Under the pieces are notes generated by a model, which was not told the origin of the DNA, did no database searches, and worked only from the letters and a program-made list of their open reading frames with translations. 64,000 nt of DNA from Pohlia nutans (Eukaryota > Streptophyta > Bryopsida > Bryales > Mniaceae): positions 19,995,001-20,059,000 of the forward strand of contig CM040088.1 in NCBI GenBank assembly GCA_022496805.1. The letters are read 5' to 3'. The position numbers and the translations under genes were made by a program. Below are positions 56,434-64,000 of the stretch, piece after piece (position 1 is the stretch's first letter; each line of letters starts with the position of its first letter).

Positions 56434-57750
56434 TTATATCTGCCTGTATGTGGAGGTTGACCTACCGTCAGCTTTGGGCTTGAATTCGAGCAACTGCTTG
56501 AAATTCTGCCATGGCTTCACCCACACCTTGGCCTCATATTGCTTAGGCTTGCTCTCCTCCTCCACCTCGATGAGCAGGTGGTACATGGATCCCTGCACCA
56601 CCTGCGTGTGGGCAGACACCACCTTGGAGAACGCTATCTTCGGCAAGCTACTCTGCAAAACCATCAACAAACAAACAACACAGCACACGATAAATAATTA
56701 ATCTCAAGAAATATCTCATTGAGACATACATACATACATACATACGCCCAAGTTATAGTGCACTATGTCACGCTACCGACAATAACAAACCAGAATGTAT
56801 TCTGGTTTTCCAATTATTTCTAGTTCGAGAATCATTTGCACGTTTTATAACGTTTTATAACCAATCTTTGTATGTGTCTTTCAAAAAAAAATCGAAAAAA
56901 CTGCAATTGAAAAAGATGTGAGACTGAGAATATTCTGTATTCGGTAACACTGAGGACGGACAATCTCGACAAACAGCACACGATAATTGATCTCAAGACC
57001 TCGATCATTGAACATACGCCCAAGTTGTGTCTACCGACAATAAACCAGAATATATTCTGGTTCTCCGATTATTTCTAGTTCGAGAATCATTTACACGTTG
57101 TTTATAACGTTTTCCAATCTTTGTATGTGTACTCCACAAAGTCTTGAAAAAGAAAATCGAAAAAACCGCAATTTAAAATATCGATGTGCGCCGAGAATAT
57201 TCTGTTGTCAGTAACACTGAGGACGGACAATCTCGACAAAAAATACACGATAATTGATCTCAAGACCTCATCGAGACATACATACATACACCCAAATGTC
57301 TACCGACAATAAACCAGAATATTCTGGTTCTCCGATTATTTCTAGTTCGAGAATCATTTGCACGCTGTTTTATAACGTTTTCCAATCTTTGTATGTGAAT
57401 TCCACAGGGTCTTTAATAACAAAATCGAAAAATCCGCAATCGAAAATATCGATGTGAGACCGAGAATATTCCGTTTTCAGTAACACGAAGGACGGACAAT
57501 CTCGAAAGAACAAACGTACGTATGGAAAAAGGATGAGGACGAGGATCAGGAAAACCCTAAATTCATTCAAACCCCTGAAAACCTACCGAAATCAATATAG
57601 AACCGATTGCTGATATTTACGAATGAGAAATTATACCTGCTGGTCGTTGTGCTCGGACACGGCGAATTTCGCCAACTCGTCGATCTCCAAGTTGTTCGTA
57701 TTGGCGAGATCGACTGGCTGCTTTCCTCCGCACATGGTCGGTGACGCCAT
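56434..57750 (-). CDS. Phytocystatin (cysteine protease inhibitor)
   Basis: Exon 1 57750-57637 and exon 2 56652-56434 (minus strand), phase-0 junction, 110 residues. It carries the three inhibitory parts of a cystatin: Gly8-Gly9 near the N-terminus, QVVQG (QxVxG loop, residues 55-59) and Pro85-Trp86 in VKPWQNF. The plant-specific LAKFAVSEHN (26-35) confirms a phytocystatin. Such proteins block papain-like proteases by inserting these loops into the active site, in development and defence. No signal peptide is visible in this model, so a cytosolic form is expected. The ATG at 57750 gives the best-fitting start; Met6 is an alternative. The last ten residues (GRSTSTYRQI) follow a potential donor (GT at 56465-56464), so a short third exon may replace them. 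The intron of 984 nt contains a threefold tandem repeat. Confidence 0.88.
56676..57507 (-). repeat. Threefold tandem repeat in the cystatin intron
   Basis: Units at about 56676-56971, 56972-57238 and 57239-57507 (270-295 bp each). Shared landmarks in order: CACACGATAATTGATCTCAA, CGCCCAAGT, ACCAGAATATTCTGG (palindrome), GATTATTTCTAGTTCGAGAA, CCAATCTTTGTATGTG, AAAATCGAAAAA and GACGGACAATCTCGA. The array fills most of the 984-nt intron. Confidence 0.85.
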
Positions 57751-58043
57751 GGTTGGTGACCGAAATTAAATAATAAGAAAAAGAAAGAACGCGCCCCTTG
57801 CAAACACCGCAAGCTCTGTCAACTTCTCCGCCTGAGTACCAAAGCAGGGGGATGCAGAAACAAAAGTGAATGAAAATTGTGAAGGGAAAATGAACGCTTG
57901 TGCAAAACTCTTGTGTGATGGGTTCTTCTTTATGAGAAATTTTATTTGCATGGTCGGTGGCATTGGAGGGGTGGATCGGCCCAGCTTGTTGGTCGGTCAT
58001 GCCACCACCGTCGATTGCTCTAGGAACGAGTCACTTTGTCTTA

Positions 58044-58222
58044 CTCGACGATAAACAATTTCGTCCGTCGCAGGAAGCAACGGGTCACAGGAAGCAAGAG
58101 CGGGTGCCCACTCGACGATAAATAATTTCGTCCGTCGCATTCGTTCGTTCGTTTGTTAGTGGTCTCGTCAGGAGGGTATTCTCTTCCGTCAGTGGTCTCG
58201 TCAGGAGGGTATTCTCTTCCGT
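58044..58222 (+). repeat. Two short tandem duplications upstream of the cystatin gene
   Basis: CTCGACGATAAACAATTTCG and following bases occur at 58044 and again at 58111. GTGGTCTCGTCAGGAGGGTA occurs at 58159 and 58191. They lie 300-470 bp upstream of the cystatin start, between it and the Tc1 element. Confidence 0.7.
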
Positions 58223-58255
58223 CCATCGGGAAAAAAGAGGAATTGTCTCAGTATA

Positions 58256-59864
58256 CAGTACCTCACAAAACTGTTCCAATGATTGGAACTTCTAGATTCA
58301 AAAGTATGTGTAAGATAAATGGATGTCCAAACTTTCAAGTAGTAGTTTGAGGCATATATTACATCCAATCTAGTACACATTTGTAAAAAAAATCTAACTA
58401 AATCAAATATCATTGAAGGAAAAATGAAAGTTAAAAACTAGTATATACATTGGTACAGTTTTGTGAGTGCTCTAAGTAAACTAGCTAATACTTTGTCCAT
58501 CTTCCTTTTGAAACTATTACAGCTTCAATCCTTTTGGGCATACTTTCTATAAGTCTTCTACAATCATGTGCAGTAATAGAAGAGAAGACTTGTACTACAC
58601 GTTCCCATAATTCTATCATTCCTTTTGGAGGTGAATCATATTGATTCAATCTCCTTTTGAGGATGGCCCATAGATGTTCTATTGGATTTAAATCAGGGGA
58701 TTGGGCAGGCCACGTTAGAAGACTAAAACTTTGCCTTGAAAACCATTCTTGCATCATTTTCGTGGTGTGAACGGAAGCATTATCTTGCTGAAAAATGACT
58801 TGTGTAGCATCTAATCCATATTTTCTAATTGTACCATCTATTGCCTGCTCTAAAATCTGACGATATCCATGTTGATTGAGGCGGCCTTCAACTTTGTACA
58901 CTAGTCCTGGCCCATAAATGGTCATACTACCCCAAATCATGATTCCACCACCACCATGCTTTACTGTCTCTGTAACAGTGCGTGTTGACAACTCATGTGG
59001 ATCACGACTCCAACACCAAGAGATTCCATCAGAGCAGAATAAGTTGATTTTAGACTCATCAGAGAAAATGACACGACTCCAATCATCTATAGTCCAATCT
59101 AGATGGGCTCTTGCAAAGTCTAAACGTGCTTTGATATTCTTGACTGAAAGACGTGGTTTTTTCTGCTTCACTTGTGATTGTAAACCACCTCTACGTAAAA
59201 CACGTCTCACTGTTTCAACACACGCTTGCATCCCAAATGCCTCTTGCACATTTTTTGTAGCCTCTACTGCAGTACTAAGCTTACCTCTAGTCATATTCAA
59301 TACACAAGACCGTTCCATTGCAGGAGTCATCTTTCTTGGTCTACCTCCATGTGATGATTCTACATTGAAAACACACTTTTGTCGGAGCCTCTGCACAGTT
59401 CCAACACCCACATGCAAACTCCTTGACACTTCTCTTATAGTGCACCCTCTTTGCAACATAGAAAGAACGTCTGACTTTTTTTGAGAAGATAATGCAGACA
59501 CCATCTTTTCTACTTGGAAGCAAGAACAACAAAGTACAAAAAACTGTAGGAAAATGGTCTATACACACACTGGAACAAAGTTCTACAACAAAGAGTTGAA
59601 GGTCCATCAAGATTGACAAGCTTTTGTAAACATTTAGTTTTGGAAGAGTGCACTCACAAAACTGTTCCAGTGAATCAGATGGCTTTGAACCCTACAATTG
59701 TCACGTATAGATAGTCATGCATGTCATTGGTTTTTACATGTGGCTTCCTAACGTAGATTAGAAGCTTATTGCAATGCCACATGGGCATTTGCAATTGCCA
59801 TGTAGCATCCACAGTCAACCAAAAGAAGATATTTACAGCATTGGAACAGTTTTGTGAGGTACTG
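58256..59864 (-). mobile_element. Complete Tc1-type transposon
   Basis: 1609 bp with 26-bp terminal inverted repeats (58256-58281 and 59839-59864) that are identical, starting CAGTACCTCACAAAACTGTT. TA target duplications are at 58254-58255 and 59865-59866. Inside each end, about 210 bp in, is a second copy of the 20-bp core in inverted orientation (58449-58468 and 59653-59672, one mismatch each). The single gene encodes an uninterrupted transposase. Perfect ends and an open gene indicate recent insertion. Confidence 0.95.
58485..59504 (-). CDS. Tc1-type DD34E transposase
   Basis: 339 residues, full length for Tc1 family. Residues 1-45 form a helix-turn-helix (IREVSRSLHVGVGTVQRLRQ) and GGRPRK at 53-58 is the AT-hook-like linker. 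A second DNA-binding helix region follows (about 63-105). The DDE domain has Asp149 (VIFSDESKINLF), Asp241 (FQQDNASVHTT) and Glu276 (SPDLNPIEHLW) with 34 residues between the last two. It cuts and pastes the element by binding its terminal repeats. No stops or frameshifts, all catalytic residues present. Plant mariner-like elements are usually DD39D, so a DD34E Tc1 gene is unexpected; fungal or animal Tc1 elements are the nearest families I know. Start at 59504 is the first ATG in frame. Confidence 0.95.
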   Translation of the reverse strand: MVSALSSQKKSDVLSMLQRGCTIREVSRSLHVGVGTVQRLRQKCVFNVESSHGGRPRKMTPAMERSCVLNMTRGKLSTAVEATKNVQEAFGMQACVETVRRVLRRGGLQSQVKQKKPRLSVKNIKARLDFARAHLDWTIDDWSRVIFSDESKINLFCSDGISWCWSRDPHELSTRTVTETVKHGGGGIMIWGSMTIYGPGLVYKVEGRLNQHGYRQILEQAIDGTIRKYGLDATQVIFQQDNASVHTTKMMQEWFSRQSFSLLTWPAQSPDLNPIEHLWAILKRRLNQYDSPPKGMIELWERVVQVFSSITAHDCRRLIESMPKRIEAVIVSKGRWTKY

Positions 59865-59865
59865 T

Positions 59866-60062
59866 AGTAACAGTATTGTTGCAGTACTGCAACGCATGCT
59901 TAACAATATAATATTGTTGCAGTACTGCAACAATATTGCACGTAGTTTGTAATTGCAATATTGTTTACAGTATTGTTTAGGTATGAAAACAGTATTGCAA
60001 GCATGATAGTATTTGTAGTGCTACTAAATTGTTGCAATACTGCAACAAGACTGCAACAGATT
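59866..60062. repeat. Cluster of GTTGCAGTACTGCAAC palindromes
   Basis: TATTGTTGCAGTACTGCAAC near 59873-59893 and a 28-bp perfect palindrome centred near 59924 (core TTGCAGTACTGCAA, arms AATATTG). Further on are GTTGCAATACTGCAACAAGA and several ACAGTATTG or CAATATTG words in both orientations. The cluster directly borders the Tc1 element. Confidence 0.7.
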
Positions 60063-60296
60063 CAATTGTACGAAGAGCCTAGATTTTCAAATTCAAAAAT
60101 GTCTCACAATAGTAGATTGCAAAGAGTTCCAAATGTACACAGGGACTACATTTTGACATTTCAAAGTGTCTCACAGTAGTAGATTGCAAATAGTTCAAAA
60201 TGTACAAAAGTACTAAATTTACAAATTTTGGCGGTACATTGCAATTAGTTCGAAATGTACAAAAGTACTACACTTCCAAATTTTGGCATGTCTCAT
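60063..60296 (+). repeat. Tandem repeat, about 65-bp unit, about four copies
   Basis: Units contain TGTCTCACAGTAGTAGATTG, CAAATAGTTC.AAATGTACA, AAGTACTA and ACAAATTTTGGC with variations. The first copies are more diverged. Confidence 0.6.
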
Positions 60297-60356
60297 TGAA
60301 TCATATAGCAAGCACTTTCACATCTACAACTAGTCTACACTTCACTATATTCTATA

Positions 60357-60566
60357 ATGCCGCTCCACAATAGATTTCAAATGTCTTCAATTAGTGCACC
60401 TGCCAATAAGAGGTTCTTCTACCGTAACCCCAACACGGGATGGAATGCTTCAACAAGCCTGCAACAACCACATACTTCTTGTCTTACGCCTACAAATCCA
60501 CAAAACAGATTGAATAATCAGGAAAGCTCAGCTTCTTCATCATTACAAACAAATACATTAATATAA
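60357..60566 (+). CDS. Small unrecognised ORF, possibly a transposon ORF start
   Basis: 69 codons from ATG, rich in Asn, Ser, Gln and Pro (FFYRNPNTGWNAS, LTPTNPQNRLNNQESS). Low-complexity N-termini of this kind occur in plant transposon accessory proteins, but no domain follows and nothing identifies it. It lies just after the tandem repeats. Confidence 0.2.
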   Translation: MPLHNRFQMSSISAPANKRFFYRNPNTGWNASTSLQQPHTSCLTPTNPQNRLNNQESSASSSLQTNTLI

Positions 60567-60759
60567 TTGAACAAAAACATCTAGATAAACAGAGCTTTAC
60601 AGAAAACCCTCCACTACAGTTGAAACTATAAGAGAGAAACAAATGTAGAATTGACATAGAAGCTTGACAAGTCACATTCCGTTTCCCAAAACTTGCTACT
60701 CAACACATTCGGATTTTCAAGTTAAAAGAACAACTGTAATTCAAGAACCGGCGATGGCT

Positions 60760-61387
60760 TAAAATTAAACAGGACTCAAACAGAACTTGAAAAAAGAAAA
60801 CTTACCTCCATACGAATGTTGGTACTCGGCTTCGGAGACACCTGTACACCCAACCCCATAAACATTGCAAGCGGCTTGGGAGACACCTTCAAGTCTGGTG
60901 GTTTTTATTGTGGTGCGGAAAACGACACCAGGGCTGAATTGCTGCTAGGATTCAGCCTCGCCCGGTCAGAACTTGCCCGGGAACCGGACTGAAACAAAAC
61001 TTGAAAAAAGAAAACTTACCTCCACACGAATGTTGGTCCTCGGCTTGGGAGACACCTGTAAACTCAACCCCAGATACATTGTAAGCGTCTAATCTACATC
61101 ACATCTTTGACCAACAAACAAACCTTGGAAACCAGAGAAGGGTCTCTCCCTCTCACAAAGAAAACTGATATGATAAGCTTGGTGGTTGTGATTGTGGTGT
61201 GGAAAATGACACCAGGGCTGAATTGTTGTTGGGATTCAGACTCGCCCAGGAAGAACTTGCTCGGGGACAGGACTCAAACAGAACTTGAAAAAAGAAAACT
61301 TACCTCCATACAAATGTTGGTACTCGGCTTGGGAGACACCTGTAAACCCAACCCCACAAACATTGTAAACGTCTATCAGGAAAACCC
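60760..61387 (+). repeat. Tandem repeat, 230-285-bp unit, two and a half copies
   Basis: Units start near 60763, 60980 and 61265. Each has AACTTGAAAAAAGAAAACTT, ACCTCCATACGAATGTTGGT, CTCGGCTTGGGAGACACCTG and AACATTGTAAGCGTCT; the first two also share ACACCAGGGCTGAATTG and GAACTTGC.CGGG. The third unit is broken by the CACTA MITE at 61388. Confidence 0.75.
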
Positions 61388-61653
61388 CACTACTAGAGAA
61401 ATGGGGTTCCTAACCCGCACAAAATCAACAAAAATTCTGTTGGTTCTGTGCGGGTTAGGAACAGTTGATTTCGGAAAATCAACAGGAACTTCTTGGTTCC
61501 AAGAGGAAAATCAACAGGAACTTGTTGGTTCCAAGAGAAAACTTGTTGGTTCTGTGCAGATGACTAAATGTTTGCTACGTTAAACCCATTCTTTGTTGGT
61601 TCCAACAGATGTGTCTTGGTTTTGTCTTGGTTTTTACGCACTCTCTAGTAGTG
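61388..61653 (+). mobile_element. CACTA-type MITE, 266 bp (copy 2)
   Basis: Ends CACTACTAGAGAAATGG and CACTCTCTAGTAGTG, 3-bp target duplication CCC (61385-61387 and 61654-61656). Same length as and inverse orientation to 27914-28179. It sits between two inverted copies of a 27-bp host sequence (61360-61386 and 61667-61693). Confidence 0.85.
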
Positions 61654-61693
61654 CCCGTGCACGTATGTTTTCCTGATAGACGCTTACAATGTT

Positions 61694-62102
61694 AGCAGAA
61701 TCTGTCAAGTGCATGTGTTGGACCTATCCCAGAGCACATTCCCAAGTTCAGTTTTGGAATCGTGTAATGTTCAGGTTCCCACGTAAATTCAGTACATCAA
61801 AATTGATTGATCCGCTCATGTGAAATGCAAGGAACTGATTAAAAAGAAGCTGCCGCAAAAAAGTGGGCAATTAAGATACACACCTTCACAGCAATTTTCT
61901 GACCAACATTCTGAGTTTCCTAGGTGTAATTTATGCTTATTTAATCTCAAAATGCATTATGCCCAATTTTCTGAGTTTCCTACGTGTAATTTATGCTTAT
62001 TGCTTGTAGGTAGATGTAAATATGATATTCAAAGGATATAATGTTTTTTCATCAGGAATGGCGCTTACTCTTTTTCAAATACACATCAGGAATGGCGCTT
62101 AC
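61694..62102. other. No exon recognised downstream of the malic-enzyme segments
   Basis: The C-terminal exons expected for a malic enzyme (after HAAAE) were not found. A near-direct repeat of TTTCTGAGTTTCCTA.GTGTAATTTATGC occurs at 61909 and 61970. Confidence 0.35.
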
Positions 62103-63929
62103 TCTTCAGCAGCCGCATGGAGCATACCATCAGAGATGGTGTGAGCACCTGCCATGAGTGTACCAAGACCAATTCTGCAAAACAATGACGAATCACACAA
62201 TCAAAAGATCGCAACTCCTGAAGCTGAAGCAAGCCGGAACACAGACCAGATCGATTAACTACCAAATACACCACATACTGTGAACCACAGGGCTTACTAA
62301 TTCTCACTTTCTCTGTGACTTTCATGAAAGTTTCTTTGCAGTGTTCCCAAATCACATGCACCGTTCAAACATTACTATGGCCCACAATGATTTTTCACCT
62401 CTTGTATGGTGCATTGGGTGTTTGTGCCAATATAATAATAACTGGTATTGAGTTATGAAACGATAACAAGATGGACAAAGTGAAAGTGGCACAGATCGTG
62501 AAGGTTGGACAGATCCAGTATCTCAGATCAACGGGAATACATGAAGATATTCATGCACTCTAAATATTTCTTAGAAAAATGCTTAACTTCCTGTCTATAT
62601 GAAGTTATAAAATTAGAAGATATCCAGTGATTTAACTAGCAATTGATGGTGATATGATTGCTTTTATTAAAGACCATGGAAGATAAAAATTTACGCAAGG
62701 AAAAAATAAATATTGTTGCCTTGGTTCGAGTGACCTATTTTACTACCTCCTGCAAATCAATATGCCAAGATTATAATCAAATAACAAAAATTCAATGCGA
62801 ACCATTTAGTGTTGATATATGTGTGATTGCATACCAAGACAAGCTAGCATTCAAATCAAGAGGTGACAGGTTCATACCAAGATCAACATCCCGGAATGGG
62901 CTCCCACTCACGAATATAATATTTGGTCCAGCATATTGAAATGCCTCCTTTGTTGTGCACTCAGCTCCAAAAAACATCCAACAAACACAAATTCTGCTCA
63001 CGGAAAAATCACAACTGTCTACAAATTCATTTAATCGTAGGTTTCCTGGATTGATCAACATAAACGGATGTGTTTGATAGTATATGAGGTTATAGATCCC
63101 AGATATCAAGGAAGAATACCATTAGAAGTGGGATTTGACAAGGGAAAAATAGCTAGCCTGGGACACCCTGATTCTCTCATTGCCTCCAGAACCTGCAAAT
63201 TTGACGAGGAAAGTTCAGTCTTGTATCCGACTACCTCGACAGTGAGCACGTGGTGTCACGATTGATCCCACTTTCTGAACTAGAAAGAGACTCCATAATG
63301 GCAAAAACAACATTAGAGCAGACGATGTAAAAGAGGATTACAAATGTTGCACTTAATATTCCGAAGCTAGGCCAGTTCTTCTCTCATGGTAGATCTGACT
63401 TAGTAGTGACAAAAACCTATGCATGTTTTTAAAGTAGGCGGTACGGTATTAACTAAGAGCGATTATGCTTCTTAAACCTGGAGACCTATGTAGTTTCTTT
63501 TCTCTTTCAGAGTAGTTGGATTACTGTGGACTTGCAGCCCTCTGCCCATTCATTATAGTAAGCACACTTGGCTATAAGCACCCATCATTTTGCTAGTAAA
63601 TACGCATGTACGAAGTCATTTAAATTCGAAATGCATACCTGCTGCGTGAAAAGGCCCCCAACTCCGGAAAGTCCCAAAAGAGCATCAGGATGTACTGCCT
63701 TAACCATTTGGCAAGAACGAGAGCTTTGAGTCCAAACTAAACCAAAATCTTAAGAGTGATCAGAACTGCACAAATCGATCATGACAAATAAAATGGCTCA
63801 AATTCATTGCAGGGCACAATACCTTCCAGCTCCAACGACGACGATTTTACACTTGAACAAATCTTCCATGGGCCTACTCATCGCCCCCACTGCTCCAAGC
63901 AAACCTCCAAGGGCTACTCCAGCAGTTCT
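62103..63929 (-). pseudogene. NAD-dependent malic enzyme-like gene, incomplete
   Basis: Five exon-like segments on the minus strand in the correct order: 63929-63823 (TAGVALGGLLGAVG...CKIVVVGAG), about 63740-63639 (AVHPDALLGLSGVGGLF), 63192-63120 (VLEAMRESG...FPLSNPTSN), 62964-62878 (AECTTKEAFQYAG...SGSPFRDVDL) and 62174-62103 (IGLGTLMAGAHTISDGML). LLGLSGVGG and FPLSNPT point to the plant mitochondrial/plastid NAD-ME branch, which decarboxylates malate to pyruvate. Phases agree between the third and fourth segments. Missing are the exon that should complete the Rossmann loop after VVVGAG, the exon carrying the conserved NNMYLFPG stretch, and the C-terminus. The frame before GLVWTQ runs into TAA. 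The 5' part lies beyond the window. Probably a decayed copy, though unusual intron-exon changes cannot be excluded. Confidence 0.75.
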
Positions 63930-64000
63930 CTAATTAAAACATTGGAGTCATTAACAAACAGTTAGTTCTGTGATATGAGTATCTCTCTACCTCTCTAATC
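63930..64000 (-). other. Intron of the malic-enzyme-like gene, cut by the window edge
   Basis: AT-rich sequence between the exon starting at 63929 and the window end. No upstream exon is visible. Confidence 0.5.

Noticed and set aside
56676..57507. CRISPR-like array
   Set aside because: Long contiguous tandem units with no unique spacers, in a eukaryotic intron.
57567..57812. 81-codon minus-strand frame over cystatin exon 1
   Set aside because: Out of frame with the conserved LAKFAVSEHN segment.
58918..59484. 188-codon plus-strand frame
   Set aside because: Antisense shadow of the Tc1 transposase.
62086..62361. 91-codon minus-strand frame
   Set aside because: It overlaps the malic-enzyme exon 62174-62103 in a different frame; the enzyme frame is the meaningful one.

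Overview
This is nuclear DNA from a land plant. The genes have GT-AG introns. One is an R2R3-MYB with the usual plant exon plan (136 nt, 130 nt, long last exon), one is a phytocystatin with the plant LAKFAVSEHN motif, and one resembles plant NAD-malic enzyme. The species cannot be fixed from sequence alone. The low gene density, AT-rich intergenic DNA and many small inverted-repeat elements suggest a repeat-rich genome, possibly a non-flowering plant (low confidence).

Layout. 0-4 kb: a decayed LINE reverse transcriptase (minus strand), a TTAA-flanked element and a broken Tc1-type transposase fragment. 4.3-9.6 kb: a gene for a NYN-nuclease/LOTUS (OST-HTH) protein on the plus strand, with MITEs in its introns and an unclear 5' end beside a Crypton-like domain fragment. 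9.6-39 kb: no credible gene, only nested repeats. These include many TTAA-flanked elements, three large TA-flanked elements (two in opposite orientation, forming a long palindrome), CACTA-type MITEs and several long hairpins. 40.3-41.7 kb: a complete three-exon R2R3-MYB gene whose intron 1 contains a duplicated decoy splice acceptor and partial exon. 42-55 kb: repeats again, including a 0.6-kb polypyrimidine minisatellite. 56.4-57.75 kb: a phytocystatin gene (minus strand) with a triplicated intron. 58.26-59.86 kb: an apparently intact Tc1-type DD34E transposon with perfect terminal repeats and TA target duplications. 60-61.7 kb: tandem repeats and a CACTA MITE. 62.1-63.9 kb: the 3' half of an NAD-malic-enzyme-like gene (minus strand) that lacks essential exons and is probably decayed.

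The genes are functionally unrelated: an RNA-binding nuclease-like protein, a transcription factor, a protease inhibitor and a carbon-metabolism enzyme. The most striking signal is in the TTAA-flanked elements. Six copies carry a hairpin exactly 16 nt from one TTAA, always a 6-bp stem with a 5-nt loop, while the stem bases differ by compensatory changes. This looks like a structure under selection within a piggyBac-like MITE superfamily. All alignments and exon models here were made by eye.
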